DNA of 39,245 nucleotides from positions 1 through 39,245 of the forward strand of contig JADRCO010000283.1 in NCBI GenBank assembly GCA_021464525.1. Reading direction: 5' to 3'. Under the pieces are notes generated by a model that was not told the origin of the DNA, did no database searches, and saw only the letters and a program-made list of their open reading frames with translations. The translations under genes and the position numbers were made by a program. Position 1 is the first letter of the stretch. The number at the start of each line of letters is the position of its first letter. This stretch comes from Rhizophagus sp. LPA8_4_AMF (taxonomy: Eukaryota > Glomeromycota > Glomeromycetes > Glomerales > Glomeraceae). Below, one piece after another: positions 11,057 to 21,260 of the stretch.

Positions 11057-13402
11057 TCGTCTGCTGAATTATCAATGGATGTCGATCAAATAACGTAGGT
11101 TACTCCACAAAAAAGGAATAATTTCTATTGTTTTCCGTGCGTCCCAATATATTTTCCAAAATTTCATGCCTATCGCATAATGACGTTTGACATTCTTTTA
11201 TTATATAAAGTTAGCACATTCACTATTGGAGTTGTCACTTATTTAGTTAAAATTAACTCATTATTGTTAACCTGATATATATACGCTTGTATTGACGAAC
11301 GAAAGTTTAAGGTAAGGTCCGGTAGGACGTTATAAATCCACTTTTTTATTTAGCTTTCTAATTCATGAATTTAACCTTTAACGACAATTAAAATAAAACA
11401 TAGTACGTCTTCAGGTTTAGTCCATAAAAATTGCTTGGTGATGATATTATAACTAAAGAAAGTACAACTGGACAAAAAAAAAAAATCCAATATGATGATC
11501 AAAGAACTTTTAAGCATTCATATGCATACCAGTATATCACACGAAAATAAAGTCATTGAAAAAATCGGTTTATTACATAATTAACTAGTAAATTTTTTAC
11601 AGTATAACTTTCTTTAGATTATAATCTTTTCATGTGAATTCTAAAGTGAAGATTTTCCCATGAATGTTTCAGTTAATTAAATTTTGATCATATATTGAAC
11701 ATGAATTAATTTAACATTCACTGGAGGTTAATATAAAATTAATTCACCGTAGATGTATTTACCTCGATTTATATAAGGATTCACCTCTGGTGAAATTCTT
11801 GATTTTGTATTACGTTTTACAATTTTGTGCGTATATATGTAAATAAATTTTTTACTGAATCTTAATTTCTTAAACCTATACAGTTCAGTTAGAGATGATA
11901 TTCATGGAGAGAATCGTGTTTTTCATAATACTACTACTATAAACTCCCAAACTTTTTGTTTTGACTGTTTGTTAACTTCAGAACGTATTACGAGCACTTT
12001 TGTCAAAGCAAATCAACTTTCTTTATTAATAAAAGTTGTTCAGCAGGGGTCAAAACTACTTGCATATCAATTTACATATTCATGGAGAAAACTTTGTTTT
12101 ATAACACTACTAATTTTCGAATTATTTTTTTTTTGTAATATGAACATTTATTTTGGCTTTACAATATATTGTTCATTATAAATCATAATCAAATTATATA
12201 ATTGATCGTATTTTAGTATATATTTAAATAAACTTTTTTAAAATAATTTTTATTGATATTTTTACTTTTATTTCTCTGAGAAATACATTGTCAGCAACGA
12301 CTACAGGAAGTTACATTAAGTAATTCGGGAAGTAGTACAAAAAGAAACTGTAAACAAACTGTCCTAAGATGGCATTTCTAGTGGATAGGCGATGGAAGGA
12401 CTAGCTATAATGCATGACAACAGCCCATATTTTATTAATAAAATTCTGTATATGTACACATATATTTTTTATAAATCACGTGAGGTGTGATTTTTACCCG
12501 GTGATTTTTTATCCCCGGTGAGTATTAAAATTACCTTCTTTATTTTTCTTTATTTATCGTTTAATTAGTCTGTCAAATATAGTAATAATTTCAATGATAA
12601 ATGAAACAGACAAATGAAGAATGTATTGTAAATATATACAAGATATTATGGTGCAACAGTAAATTTCGTGACGTTGATGACGATAATTTCGGGTATTACA
12701 AATCACATAATTAATAAATGATGCAATAATGCATAACATAGAAAATAATCAGAGATTTACATTGAAAAATAATAAATTTTTTACGCCAAAATATACAAAA
12801 AAAAAAGACTTGTAAATAGAATTTGTAAGATAGTAAAATAAGAGATTAAAAATCAAATAATAAAAACGAGTAACCTTTAAACATAGCAAAAAGCTTTTAT
12901 TGTGTAAATGATTTTTTTCGATTTAAAGCTTGTTTGTCTTCTCATTAATGCCATGAAGAAAACATTCTTTATTGGATATCAGGAACACCAACTAAAACTT
13001 GTGACTACTGAATTTCAAGTCTTATCATTACTATAAATATCTTTTGCCAAATTAATATTATGCGCTCTATTATACCAGGGTATGGGGTTCGTTACATACT
13101 GTAAGTTTTTATATTTACTATATGATTAAATCTGCATCTCTTGATGATATATAATAATCATCGAAAACCGATGTCCCCTATTATTGTTCTGTCATTAGGA
13201 ATATGTGGTGACCAATAGAAATTAATTCTACTAATGCCGATTGTATTATTGCAATTGGATATCCCATAAAAATATCAATTATTAAAATCCAACACATTTA
13301 ATTAACCGAACAATAATTAATAAATCAAATTAGAATATCATTATCAATTGCTATACTTTTCAAAGGGGAACTTTACTCTATAATTATTCCTAAGTTACTG
13401 TA

Positions 13403-13753
13403 TATAGTCGGCTCGCGTTATAACGAATTTCGATATAACAAATTATTTAATACAACGGATTTTCACTGTGGTACGGATTTTGACATAAAAAAAAATCGAA
13501 TTTTACTAATTAAATGATGTATACCGTTTAACGAAGTAAAGTGTACAAACAGCATATACAAATGACTCATATTGTAACGAATTTTTAACGAATTCTTTTA
13601 AAATATAATGAAACCATTCACGTTATATAAATTGTAAGATTACCAAAATTTTCCCGTATTATACCAGATTTTCCTATAATAATAACGAATTTTCTTATAA
13701 CGAAGGTCAGATCGTCCTGGACACTAAATTCGTTATAACGCGAGTCGACTGTA
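13403..13753. mobile_element. MITE 1, pogo/Tigger-like terminal repeats, 347 bp with TA target duplication
   Basis: The left end reads TAGTCGGCTCGCGTTATAAC (from 13405) and the inverse of the right end reads CAGTCGACTCGCGTTATAAC (to 13751), followed on both sides by GAATTT; both ends are flanked by TA (13403-13404 and 13752-13753). The interior is AT-rich, repeats TAACGAAT several times and has no coding frame. CAGTCGACTCGC-type ends with a TA target are typical of non-autonomous members of the pogo/Tigger branch of Tc1/mariner. The transposase source is not in the window. Confidence 0.8.
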
Positions 13754-13770
13754 TTCTAATTGTGAATTAT

Positions 13771-13915
13771 TACCGTATTTTGTGGTATATAAGCACCCCT
13801 TTTTTGCACTTAATGCCAGCCAAGATTCTCGTAATTCTGGCCAAAATCGGAATAATTCTGGCCAGGGTGCTTATTTTCAGGGGGGTGCTTCAGTTACTAA
13901 CCGCAAAATACGGTA
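13771..13915. mobile_element. MITE 2, 145 bp, with GCCAGCC/TTCTGGCC core
   Basis: The ends TACCGTATTTTGTGG (13771) and, inverted from 13915, TACCGTATTTTGCGG match, each running into GCACCCC. The core reads AATGCCAGCCAAG, then AATTCTGGCCAAAATCGGAA and TAATTCTGGCCAGG. It lies 17 bp from MITE 1. The terminal TA may be the target duplication. There is no coding capacity. MITE 3 within copy F is a relative. Confidence 0.75.
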
Positions 13916-14580
13916 AATTGCTTTTATAAATAATAGAATTTATCTTCCTCAAATTATTTTACTTTGTTGATATTTCTTCCAATTCGTTCTTTAAGAGCAA
14001 CACTCAACCTCCGAATTGTGGAAGAAATTGGATATAACGAAATATGTATTAATATGGGTGTAATATGAATGAGTCAAAATAATTGTTAAGAGCAACTTGC
14101 TCGGGTGTTGCCCAAATTCATCGAATAATTACGGAAGGTGTACCCAAGTAATGATGTTGTAGCTGAGAGGCTACAAGAACAACCAATAAAATAATTTAAG
14201 GCCCGATAAAATTGCTCGAATTACAGTAACAAGTTATTGTTGGGAATTCTTACGCCAGAGTTGTTAATTGTTAAAAATCAAATTTTCATTACATATGTAT
14301 ATATAATATACAGTATTATCATATGTAAAGAACAATATTTAATAATAAATATCCAAAAGTTTTTAGCATGATGACTCAATTGATTCATCCTTCTCAATCT
14401 TCACCTCATACAATTATTAATTTCTAAAAGCAAGGGGCATAAAAATGCTTTTTGTCAAAATAATATTTCACGATGATGTTAGGATACACAAAAAATATTT
14501 ATCTTAAAATATATTTATCCTAGTAAAATATATTTATTCTCCTAGTAAAAATACACAAAAAATATTTATCCTAGTAAAAT
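13916..14580. other. No gene; possible transposase crumb
   Basis: Around 14085-14155 the plus strand reads RATCSGVAQIHRIITEGVPK, loosely like a helix-turn-helix of a transposase, but it ends in a stop and nothing supports it on either side. Around 14500-14580 AAAATATATTTATCCTAGTA is locally repeated. Confidence 0.25.
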
Positions 14581-15215
14581 TTAAAGAAGCATATTATAGG
14601 TACAAGGAAATAGATGTATTGATATAATGTAGGAGTTCTCGAATATTACAATAATGTAGTTAAAATGTCTTGACAACAAGCCCCTCTTGAACATCACAAC
14701 ATTATTGTTATAGAGGATGTAAAATTGAAGTGGTGAAAGGGAGTGATGATGAGATTGAAGTGATGGATCAGTGGGTGATTACAGTTAAAGGAAAGGGAAT
14801 ACAAAATTTGTATAAGTTGCAAAAGAGTAGTGCAATCTGTCCAATCACAATAGTTATGATTAAGATAACAAAGATACATCAATATAGTAAATGCTTGTAA
14901 ATGAATTTTGACCACCCATAAAAATTGGTATCAAAAATACTTAATCAATTGTTACATTAGAATATTTATTGTTACAGCTTGATGTAACAATCAAGTAATG
15001 GTCTGGAAGTATTTTTAAAGAATACCAAAGAGAAATTAATAATCAAAGTCAATACAATGTGTATTGAAGGTATTTTTAAAGTAGCATATTATAGGTACAA
15101 GGAAATAGATATAATATAGGAGTTCTCTTACTTTGACATAAAAGAACAATACATTAAATGTCTCAATGGCAAGCCCCTCTTAAACATCGCAACATTGTTA
15201 TGGAGAATGTAAAAA
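14581..15215 (+). repeat. Direct duplication about 495 bp apart
   Basis: 14581-14735 and 15076-15235 share AGCATATTATAGGTACAAGG, GGAGTTCTC, AAGCCCCTCTT.AACATC and a GGGAGTGATGATGA block. A third echo, TAAATGCTTGTAAATGAATTT, is at 14887 and 15907. Both units preserve a plus-strand reading like QAPLKHRNIVMENVKIEG, so an unrecognised coding repeat may have been duplicated and then decayed. Confidence 0.55.
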
Positions 15216-15289
15216 TTGAAGGGAGTGATGATGATGGATCGGGACCCTTCTGAAAAAATAACACAGGACCATTCTTTTAAAGTGCACAG

Positions 15290-15490
15290 TATGGCCAGCT
15301 TGGGTGAAAAAGTTTTGATGACAATAACAGCACCTATGATCATACTGTGGAGTTTGAGTTCCATCTTTAATGGAATATCAGAATATAGAAAGAAACTTAA
15401 CTTGCCCAATCCAGGCACTTCTTTAAAGATTTCTACAAAGAGGTTAAAGCTACTTTTTTGATGAACCACTTGTTTGATGAAGATAGGGCT
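15290..15490 (-). pseudogene. Possible PCNA-like sliding-clamp C-terminal fragment
   Basis: The minus strand reads SSFNLFVEIFKEVPGLGKLS, then FFLYSDIPLKMELKLHSM, and 12 residues on SPKL. In PCNA the last domain has the same spacing: a hydrophobic helix with K..P, a beta strand, S.DVPL..EY, then an M.H strand ending (A)PK. Roughly ten of the most conserved positions agree over 45 residues. Upstream, another frame reads VSPEDVVIES, possibly the preceding strand. The N-terminal domain was not found. A similarly eroded B-family DNA polymerase fragment lies 1 kb to the right, which would fit a virus- or Polinton-derived origin but does not prove one. The complementary strand is also open here, so chance is a real alternative. 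Confidence 0.3.
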
Positions 15491-15599
15491 AACCTTACAA
15501 AGATTCTATTACAACATCTTCAGGTGACACATTCAACAATATCCCTCTAATTACAATTTCAAAGGCACTTTTAATGGTATAAATTCTTTTTCTTCATGG

Positions 15600-15935
15600 T
15601 ACTATTGACACAGAAGAAAACTTAACAGCACCCATGAATTATATATGGAATGCAAATAATGTGGCTAAACCACAGGCTCATATATCACCATCACCAGGGC
15701 ATTCAATGCTTCAATTAGAATAGGATGGAATGTTCATTCTCATTTACTTTCAATCTGAAAAATGTATATCAGAAGCCAACCCCTGATATTGAAGAAACTA
15801 CCAGATCTTTGGTAGCAATATACCGAAAGTCTCTTAATAAATCAAAATGGTAAAGTAGGCTGTATTGTATCTGATCGTGAATACAACAAAGATATTATCA
15901 ACATGGTAAATGCTTGTAAATGAATTTCAACCACC
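15600..15935 (+). pseudogene. Unrecognised eroded coding sequence
   Basis: Plus-strand pieces read TAPMNYIWNANNVAKPQAHI (15628-15687), KPTPDIEETTRSLVAIYRKS (about 15773-15832) and NGKVGCIVSDREYNKDIINM (about 15846-15905), separated by stops and frame changes. The composition is clearly protein-like, but I cannot name the family. It directly precedes copy D and the polymerase fragment and may derive from the same kind of source. Confidence 0.3.
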
Positions 15936-16097
15936 AAATCAAAAGCTTACTTTAACATAAAAGAAAAAAGGGATTAGTGAATTAATTGTCATATTTCATG
16001 AGGGTGATTAATAGGATAAAAATTGATATCCTTCAACAATATTGTTTGGAATGGCAAATATCTATAAAAATGTGTACTGGATTTATGTAAAGTTAAT

Positions 16098-17330
16098 GAT
16101 AAACATGAGGGTGACTTGCCATTATTACTTATTGTAGGTTGGAAAGTAAGTTCTTATTTTTGCAGTAAAGGCTATTCAAAAAAATATACTCTGCATGCTA
16201 AATTACCATGCTTATTCTTTTTTAGGTACCCATTATTGGAGTAAACAAATGTTATGTCTCTATTGGCTGTGAAAAAGATCTGAATCTTCCAAATAAAAGA
16301 ACCATTAATAAGTATTTAAAAGGAAGTGGAAGTTGAAGCTCATTCCATTGCCTATTGATGTAGCAATAAATAATTATGGGTAATTATCTTTATTCATTAT
16401 ATTAAAGTTTCAATACATATTAATAGGAATAATAGTGCGCAATAGCCATTATGTTTCTGCACCATCCTTGTTCTGGGATGCAATGCTTAAGAAGACTGGA
16501 GTTAAGATCAAGCTTTTCACAGAAATGGCCATGCATGATTTTATTGAAAAAGCCAAGCGAGGTGGAATATCACAGATGAAAAGACGTTAGCGTTAGTTTA
16601 AAGTATATGGTTAATAATATTCTAACATTACGCTATTTGGGAATTACTGCTATGGCTTGTAAAAGATATTTCAAGGCCAATAATCCCAAGATGTGTAAGA
16701 AATTTAATCCATCCAACCCTACAACCTGGATCTTATATGTTGATGCAAACAATCTTTATGGCTGGGCTATGAGTCAGTTCTTACCTATTGGAAATTACGA
16801 ATGGGAGGCTAGCCGGGAGTATTTACTTAAGAACCCTGCTAAGCAAAAACAGTTTCTTGATAGGATTCTTAAGGCTAAGGCAAATGTACCACGTGGGTAT
16901 TTCCTAAATATTAAGGCCCACTTTCCTTTAAAGACCCATGACTATTTGAGAGACTTGCCTCCAGCTGTAGAGAATATTGCGGTAGGAAAGGATTGGTTAA
17001 GTCCTTATATGCAGAACTTGTGGAACAATTAGATGATGGACGCTTCTCTGCAACAGAAAAGTTAGTCTCACATCTTGGTTCACGAAAGGATTATGTTATC
17101 CACTATCAAGAGCTCCAATACTATGTGAAATTAGGCATGGTGGTGATGAAATTTCTGAAATCCTTTCATTCAACCAGACTAACTGACTCGTGCCATATAT
17201 TGCATTTAATACTGAAAAATGTCAAGTGGCTAAGAATGCCTTTGAAAAAGATTTCTTCAAGCTCATGAATAAACTTAATGTTAACATCTGTAATATAAAT
17301 CATTCCAGGTTATTATTAGAAAATAGTTAT
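16098..17330 (+). pseudogene. Copy D of the beta-sandwich family, frameshifted and interrupted
   Basis: Truncated exon 2 (16098-16145; DKHEGDLPLLLIVGWK) ends at GTAAGT. Exon 3 (16226-16379) reads VPIIGVNKCYVSIGC, NKYLKGSGS and then TGA, because 23 nt present in copy A are missing. Exon 4 starts at 16427 (NNSAQ), is cut after 16442 by the DNA polymerase segment, and resumes at 17274 with LNVNICNINHSRLLLEN, matching the tail of copy A. Exon 1 is absent. It is closest to copy A. The copy is certainly dead. Confidence 0.75.
16443..17273 (+). mobile_element. Fragment of a protein-primed B-family DNA polymerase (Polinton or linear-plasmid type)
   Basis: Segments in order read HYVSAPSLFWDAML, LFTEMAMHDFIEKAKRGGIS (16446-16580), then after about 75 bp of foreign sequence KRYFKANNPKM, ILYVDANNLYGWAMSQFLP (motif A with its Asp, 16733-16789), TEKLVSHLG, KDYVIHYQELQYYVKLGM and FNTEKCQVAKNAFEKDFFKL (about 17196-17260). 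This is the palm region of the DNA_pol_B_2 family, stopping inside motif B (K...N..YG); the exonuclease and motif C are missing. Frameshifts lie near 17015 and 17150-17190. It sits within exon 4 of copy D. The flanks share only AA, so no clear target duplication exists, which suggests repair-type capture of a fragment rather than element transposition. Confidence 0.75.
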
Positions 17331-18285
17331 AAGTTTTTTATATTCTACTTAATATATTATTTCAGCTACTTTTATTCAAATAATTTTATGATGGAAAGAT
17401 AAAATAAAAATATTGTTATTCAATATATTAAAAATTGACTTATAATGCAAGAAACTGTATTGCAGCCTTTTTTTGAAGTATTATATGAATTAAATTTATA
17501 CAATTTAGTATATACACAGTATATTATTTTTGCAAAATTAAAAATTTTTATGAATTTTTATTAAATATTTATTAATAAAAAATAATATGATATTTCTTTA
17601 TTTATTATTAATAAAAATTATTTAACATTGAATATATTAATAAAAATAACTGCTGTATAAATCAGGATAGCAAAAAACTTTTATACTTTATTAAAAAATA
17701 TCTATTAAAAATATTTTAGCCGGTTAATTTTAATGGTATATTTATAATACTTAGAATTTACCTGGTAAAAAATAATAATTAGGTGTATAACTGTATAATA
17801 TTAGTATAGTTATGTATAGTTATGTGATACTATGATATGCAATAATTCTAAACTATAATAAAGTACTTATAATAATCCTAACAAATTTATTATAAAGACA
17901 GTTTATTGAATCCAATAATTTACAATAATTAACTGCTTATTCAATTAGAACAAGATTTTTAATCATTCTGCCCTTTCAAACTTTGAAAAATATCTTTACT
18001 TGTTTAGTTCAATTTAGATGTTAACATAACAGTGCTGGTTTTTCTATAACAATATAATTTTTTCCCAACATTCTATACAAATAATAATTATTCTGATCAA
18101 TAACCCACAATGATAACCCTACAAACTTATTAATAAGTTCAATTTATTTTTATAGTATAGCACTAGCTGCAGCCTGTTGCGTTGCAACAGGATAACTCAA
18201 CATGGTAAAATTTTCTGTATAATTAAGTAAATTGGTTATTACATAAACATTTTAATTTATTTCTATATTTGGTATATATATTTTC
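17331..18285. other. AT-rich, no gene; one perfect hairpin
   Basis: Mostly TTAATAAAAATA-like sequence. At 18173-18191 CCTGTTGC-GTT-GCAACAGG is a perfect 8-bp stem with a 3-nt loop, the most GC-rich spot of the stretch. Its role is unknown. Confidence 0.4.
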
Positions 18286-18537
18286 ATGTGTCTTTTCTAT
18301 TGTTTTATCAAAAATATTATATTCTCCTCACAATTCCACACGTTTCCAGTTTTATCTAGTGATTTTGAAAAAGTCAGTATGTATTATTTAAATGAATACT
18401 TTTTTGGGGATTTAAGTAAAGTTGGTGATGATGAAGAATGCAAAACTGGTGAACATGCAGGGGACGGAATTAATGACATGTTATTGTTCGTGCCTTCATT
18501 TGGTGTCGAATTTGATGATTGTGATTTTCTCTGTTAA
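18286..18537 (+). CDS. Weak hypothetical small protein, 83 aa
   Basis: An open frame with hydrophobic start and acidic end: DLSKVGDDEECKTGEHAGDG and VEFDDCDFLC before TAA, followed at once by a run of 18 A. The acidic part has coding-like composition, while the first 20 residues may be intron-like sequence (an AG-ending pyrimidine tract is near 18350). No family is recognised. It may be a terminal exon or a relic. Confidence 0.2.
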   Translation: MCLFYCFIKNIIFSSQFHTFPVLSSDFEKVSMYYLNEYFFGDLSKVGDDEECKTGEHAGDGINDMLLFVPSFGVEFDDCDFLC

Positions 18538-19674
18538 AAAAAAAAAAAAAAAAATTTAAAATAATTTATTTTTCCTTTTTCTTTCTGTAAAAAGTATATA
18601 CTAAATATTTATTGAATAATGTGAAAATATTCTTTTTTTTTATTATACACACATAACACACACATGCAGCAAAATTCAGATCTGCGGCAGGATTATTTTT
18701 TATTCCATTTCTATTCTTTTTCCTTACTAAAAAAAAAGGTAGAACTTGAAAACAATAAAGTCTAGAGTGACAAATTTCACGGGGCGATACAAAGCCGAAC
18801 AAACTAAATTTCAATGTGCAACCACATGTAATAAGGTAATACAAAAGAACTTAGCTATCTTAAAGACTCGTGTGCAGTTCATATCATTCTTATATTACAT
18901 TTTTTTTTTCTATCTTCATAATACAAAGATTTTTAGCCAAAGATTCAATAAATGTTGTGTGCGGATCATAAAATCAAACTACTCGGTAATACAAAGAATT
19001 TATAATTCAATAAGTTTTTAAAAAATTTATATATATACGGTATATACGGTATATATTTGCAGATCATAAAATCAAAAAACTACTTGGTAATACAAAGTAT
19101 TTTTATCCTCGGTACTCGGTAATACAAAAGAATTTTAGCCAATAGGAATACAAACTAATTATTTTTTTTTACCCTTGTTTACTGATCACGTGCTGAACTT
19201 TTGACATTGTAGGGGTTAGTTTACAGTATTAATTGTTAGGCGTAGTATTATAATTATTTTGAGTATATAATTTTTAGTGTATTTTTAGAATGTATGACGT
19301 CCGGAATGACGTTAAACTATAGGGTTATTTATATTGGGTAAGATCATTGTGGATCAACATCAGAGGAGCTAATAATAGATAATCAAAAATGGTATAATCT
19401 TTGCAGATCAAAAAGATGAAATTTTTCAAAGGTTCAAATTAACGAAGTGAAATAAAACTTCTGTGCTATGAAAATATGGTTCTGGGAGAAAGGTTTATTA
19501 TTGGAAGAAATTGAAGTGAAAGAAATTAAGAGATTTTACTTAGGGAAGGATTTCAGTAAACACGTAATTGGTGTTACTTTATCTTATACAAATAGAGTGC
19601 ATGATCATTTAATTTTTGTAACTTTTTTGAACTCGGAAAAATTTAAATAAATTTGATTGATTATTTTAATGTGG
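18538..19674. other. No supported gene; short open frames only
   Basis: Two short frames occur, about 18746-18840 (TGRYKAEQTKFQCATTCNKV) and 19468-19650 (LLLEEIEVKEIKRFYLGKDF). Neither has a recognisable domain, start context or splice partner. The region also contains the GGTAATACAAA repeats listed separately. Confidence 0.3.
18833..19135 (+). repeat. Interspersed GGTAATACAAA repeats and a 100-bp local duplication
   Basis: GGTAATACAAA occurs near 18834, 18984, 19086 and 19119. Two longer copies, G(C)(G/A)GATCATAAAATCAAA followed by ACT(A)CT.GGTAATACAAAG, begin near 18961 and 19060. GAATTTTAGCCAA-type sequence follows some copies. This is a decayed tandem repeat of period about 100 bp with a (TATACGG) echo between units. 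Confidence 0.5.
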
Positions 19675-19746
19675 TAAATCCTAGTGGCACAGATTCTACA
19701 TCTGGCAGTAAATACTGCGGGGATTGACCTCCACAACATACCAAAT
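19675..19746 (+). other. Possible tRNA-derived SINE head
   Basis: TAGTGGCACAGATTCTACAT followed about 25 nt later by GGGGATTGACCTCC and ending ACATACCA resembles a decayed tRNA (A-box and B-box-like blocks with CCA-like end). It is more GC-rich than its surroundings and absent from the duplicate region left of copy F exon 3, so it marks the left limit of the E/F duplication. The boxes deviate too much for a functional tRNA. Confidence 0.25.
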
Positions 19747-19764
19747 ATGTGAAAATGGTCGAAC

Positions 19765-19826
19765 GTTTTCCAGGTTCTCGAGACATAAAAATAAAAATAA
19801 AAATAAAAAATGTTTTCCAGGTTCTC
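19765..19826 (+). mobile_element. 32-bp A-rich insert flanked by a 15-bp target duplication
   Basis: GTTTTCCAGGTTCTC is at 19765-19779 and again at 19812-19826. Between them is GAGACAT followed by (AAAAAT) repeats. Copy F has the same site once and uninterrupted (about 22958-22972, one base different). This is the footprint of a LINE-type insertion reduced to its A-rich 3' tail. It happened after the E/F duplication. Confidence 0.7.
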
Positions 19827-19864
19827 TAAAATCAGCTATATAACAATGCTTATTTCATTATTAG

Positions 19865-20175
19865 ATATCCATCATCGGAAAAAACAAATGGTTCGTCTTT
19901 ATTGGCTGTGAAACAGATCCAGATTTCCCAGACGAAATTTATATAAATAAATATTTGAAAGAAAATGGAAATAAGGGATCAAATACTTTAGAATTTGAGG
20001 AATATTCAATGATCATTGATGGATCGATATCTGATGGGTAATTATTATTATGATAAATTATTAAACTTATTTGTCACTAACAGGATAAATAAATAATACA
20101 TACATCGATAGGAATAATGCACAACTCGACATTTATATCCGCTCTAAGGGGTTGTTAGATAAAATATTTTCTTGA
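19865..20175 (+). pseudogene. Copy E, exons 3-4 only, frame intact
   Basis: Exon 3 (19865-20037) follows TTAG and ends GG|GTAATT; it reads SIIGKNKWFVFIGCETDPDF, KYLKENGNKGSNTL and SMIIDGSISDG. Exon 4 (20112-20175) reads NNAQLDIYIRSKGLL and ends TGA. Both agree closely with copy F and all phases are kept, but exons 1-2 are absent, replaced by unrelated sequence left of about 19747. The part cannot form the full domain. It could be transcribed as part of another transcript, but no upstream exon was identified. Confidence 0.7.
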
Positions 20176-21260
20176 TAGGATTTTTTTCAAAATATATTTA
20201 TTTCATTGATTTTAAGTACATTAGTTTTTGTATATTTTTCACAGAATTTTTCTACTCCACAAAATTTCGAAACAGTAGATCTCCAAATTAGCGATCCTGC
20301 AAAGTCATATTACATCCCTTATTTAATTATTGATATAGTTGTTTTAGTTAATTCATTTTATTTTATCTCTATTTCTTATAAAATTTTTATTTTTAATTTT
20401 ATTTCTTTGCTATTTTTATTTTTTCCTGGATTTTTTTTATATATTTACATTTGATTATACAAAATTTGAATATATTTAATCCCTATATTAATGCTGGAAA
20501 TTTGGAAAGAATTTTATTTCATCGGTGACCGGGTGGGTAAAACTAAAGAATAGATATATCTTGTTTTATACGAAATAATTTATTAATAAAGTTATTACGC
20601 GGCCTTTGAAAAAAAAAATAGTAATAATTTACGTTATTTAACAAGTCTATTCCTTCTTGTTGATTATTGCTATAATATTGTTTTATTTATTTCATAAAGA
20701 CATATCCATATGACCAAGTATCCTCAGACAGATTTTAGTTTAAGAAAGAAACTGTGTTCAGAGAGTACTCATACAAATTCAATTTTTCATTCTATCTCTA
20801 ATATTTAATTTTTATTAAATTTGCAATTATTAATTTATAGCTTTAATAATAGTATTGTTACAAATAAAAATTTTTTTCAATTGAGAATTCATAATATATA
20901 TATATAAAGTAAGTATTTAATTTACATTATTCCTTTGTACGTTCATAGAAAACAAGTACTATTAGTTACAGTATGACGCCTAAAAGCTCCTCTGAAAATG
21001 CTCATCAGAGATAAATAAGGTAATTTTAGAATCAATAAAACTTTTAACATGAAAATCTATCAAAAGAAATTTATAAGAATTACTTAAAGGTAAATTTTCT
21101 CGTTATAATTTTTTAACATTAACCACTTGATTTATCGATTTATAAAATAAAATTCAAGAAATTTATTATAAACAAACTAGAATAATAATAGCAATAATAT
21201 TTTATTTAGGCAATATTAGACCTTTGTAATAGAAGAGGAAGAAAGAAGGGAAAGAGAACT
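20176..21260 (+). repeat. 3' flank of copy E, duplicated downstream of copy F
   Basis: This stretch aligns in patches with 23316-24520: CATATTACATCCCTTATTTA, ATGCTGGAAATTTGGAA, GAATTCATAA, ATGAAAATCTATCAA, ATTCAAGAAATTTATTAT and TATTAGACCTTTG all recur in the same order. With exons 3-4 the duplication covers about 1.5 kb at an offset near 3.14-3.3 kb. No gene is seen in either flank; AT-rich open frames here are not conserved between the two. Confidence 0.8.

Larger units (their letters stand above)
10617..13402. other. Intergenic, no gene supported
   Basis: AT-rich DNA with short non-coding frames only. It includes the local duplication described separately. Around 12476-12520 there is TCACGTGA and two copies of an ACCCGGTGA-like motif, without clear meaning. 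Confidence 0.4.

Noticed and set aside
15128..15469. A 113-codon minus-strand open frame as a whole gene
   Set aside because: Only its first 60 codons resemble a known domain. The rest overlaps a duplicated segment that reads better on the other strand, and both strands are open here.
19425..19445. B-box-like GGTTCAAATT suggesting a tRNA
   Set aside because: No A box or tRNA arms at the right distance upstream.
20206..20454. 82-codon frame after copy E
   Set aside because: The duplicated flank of copy F does not preserve the frame; composition is Phe/Ile/Tyr-rich as expected from T-rich DNA.
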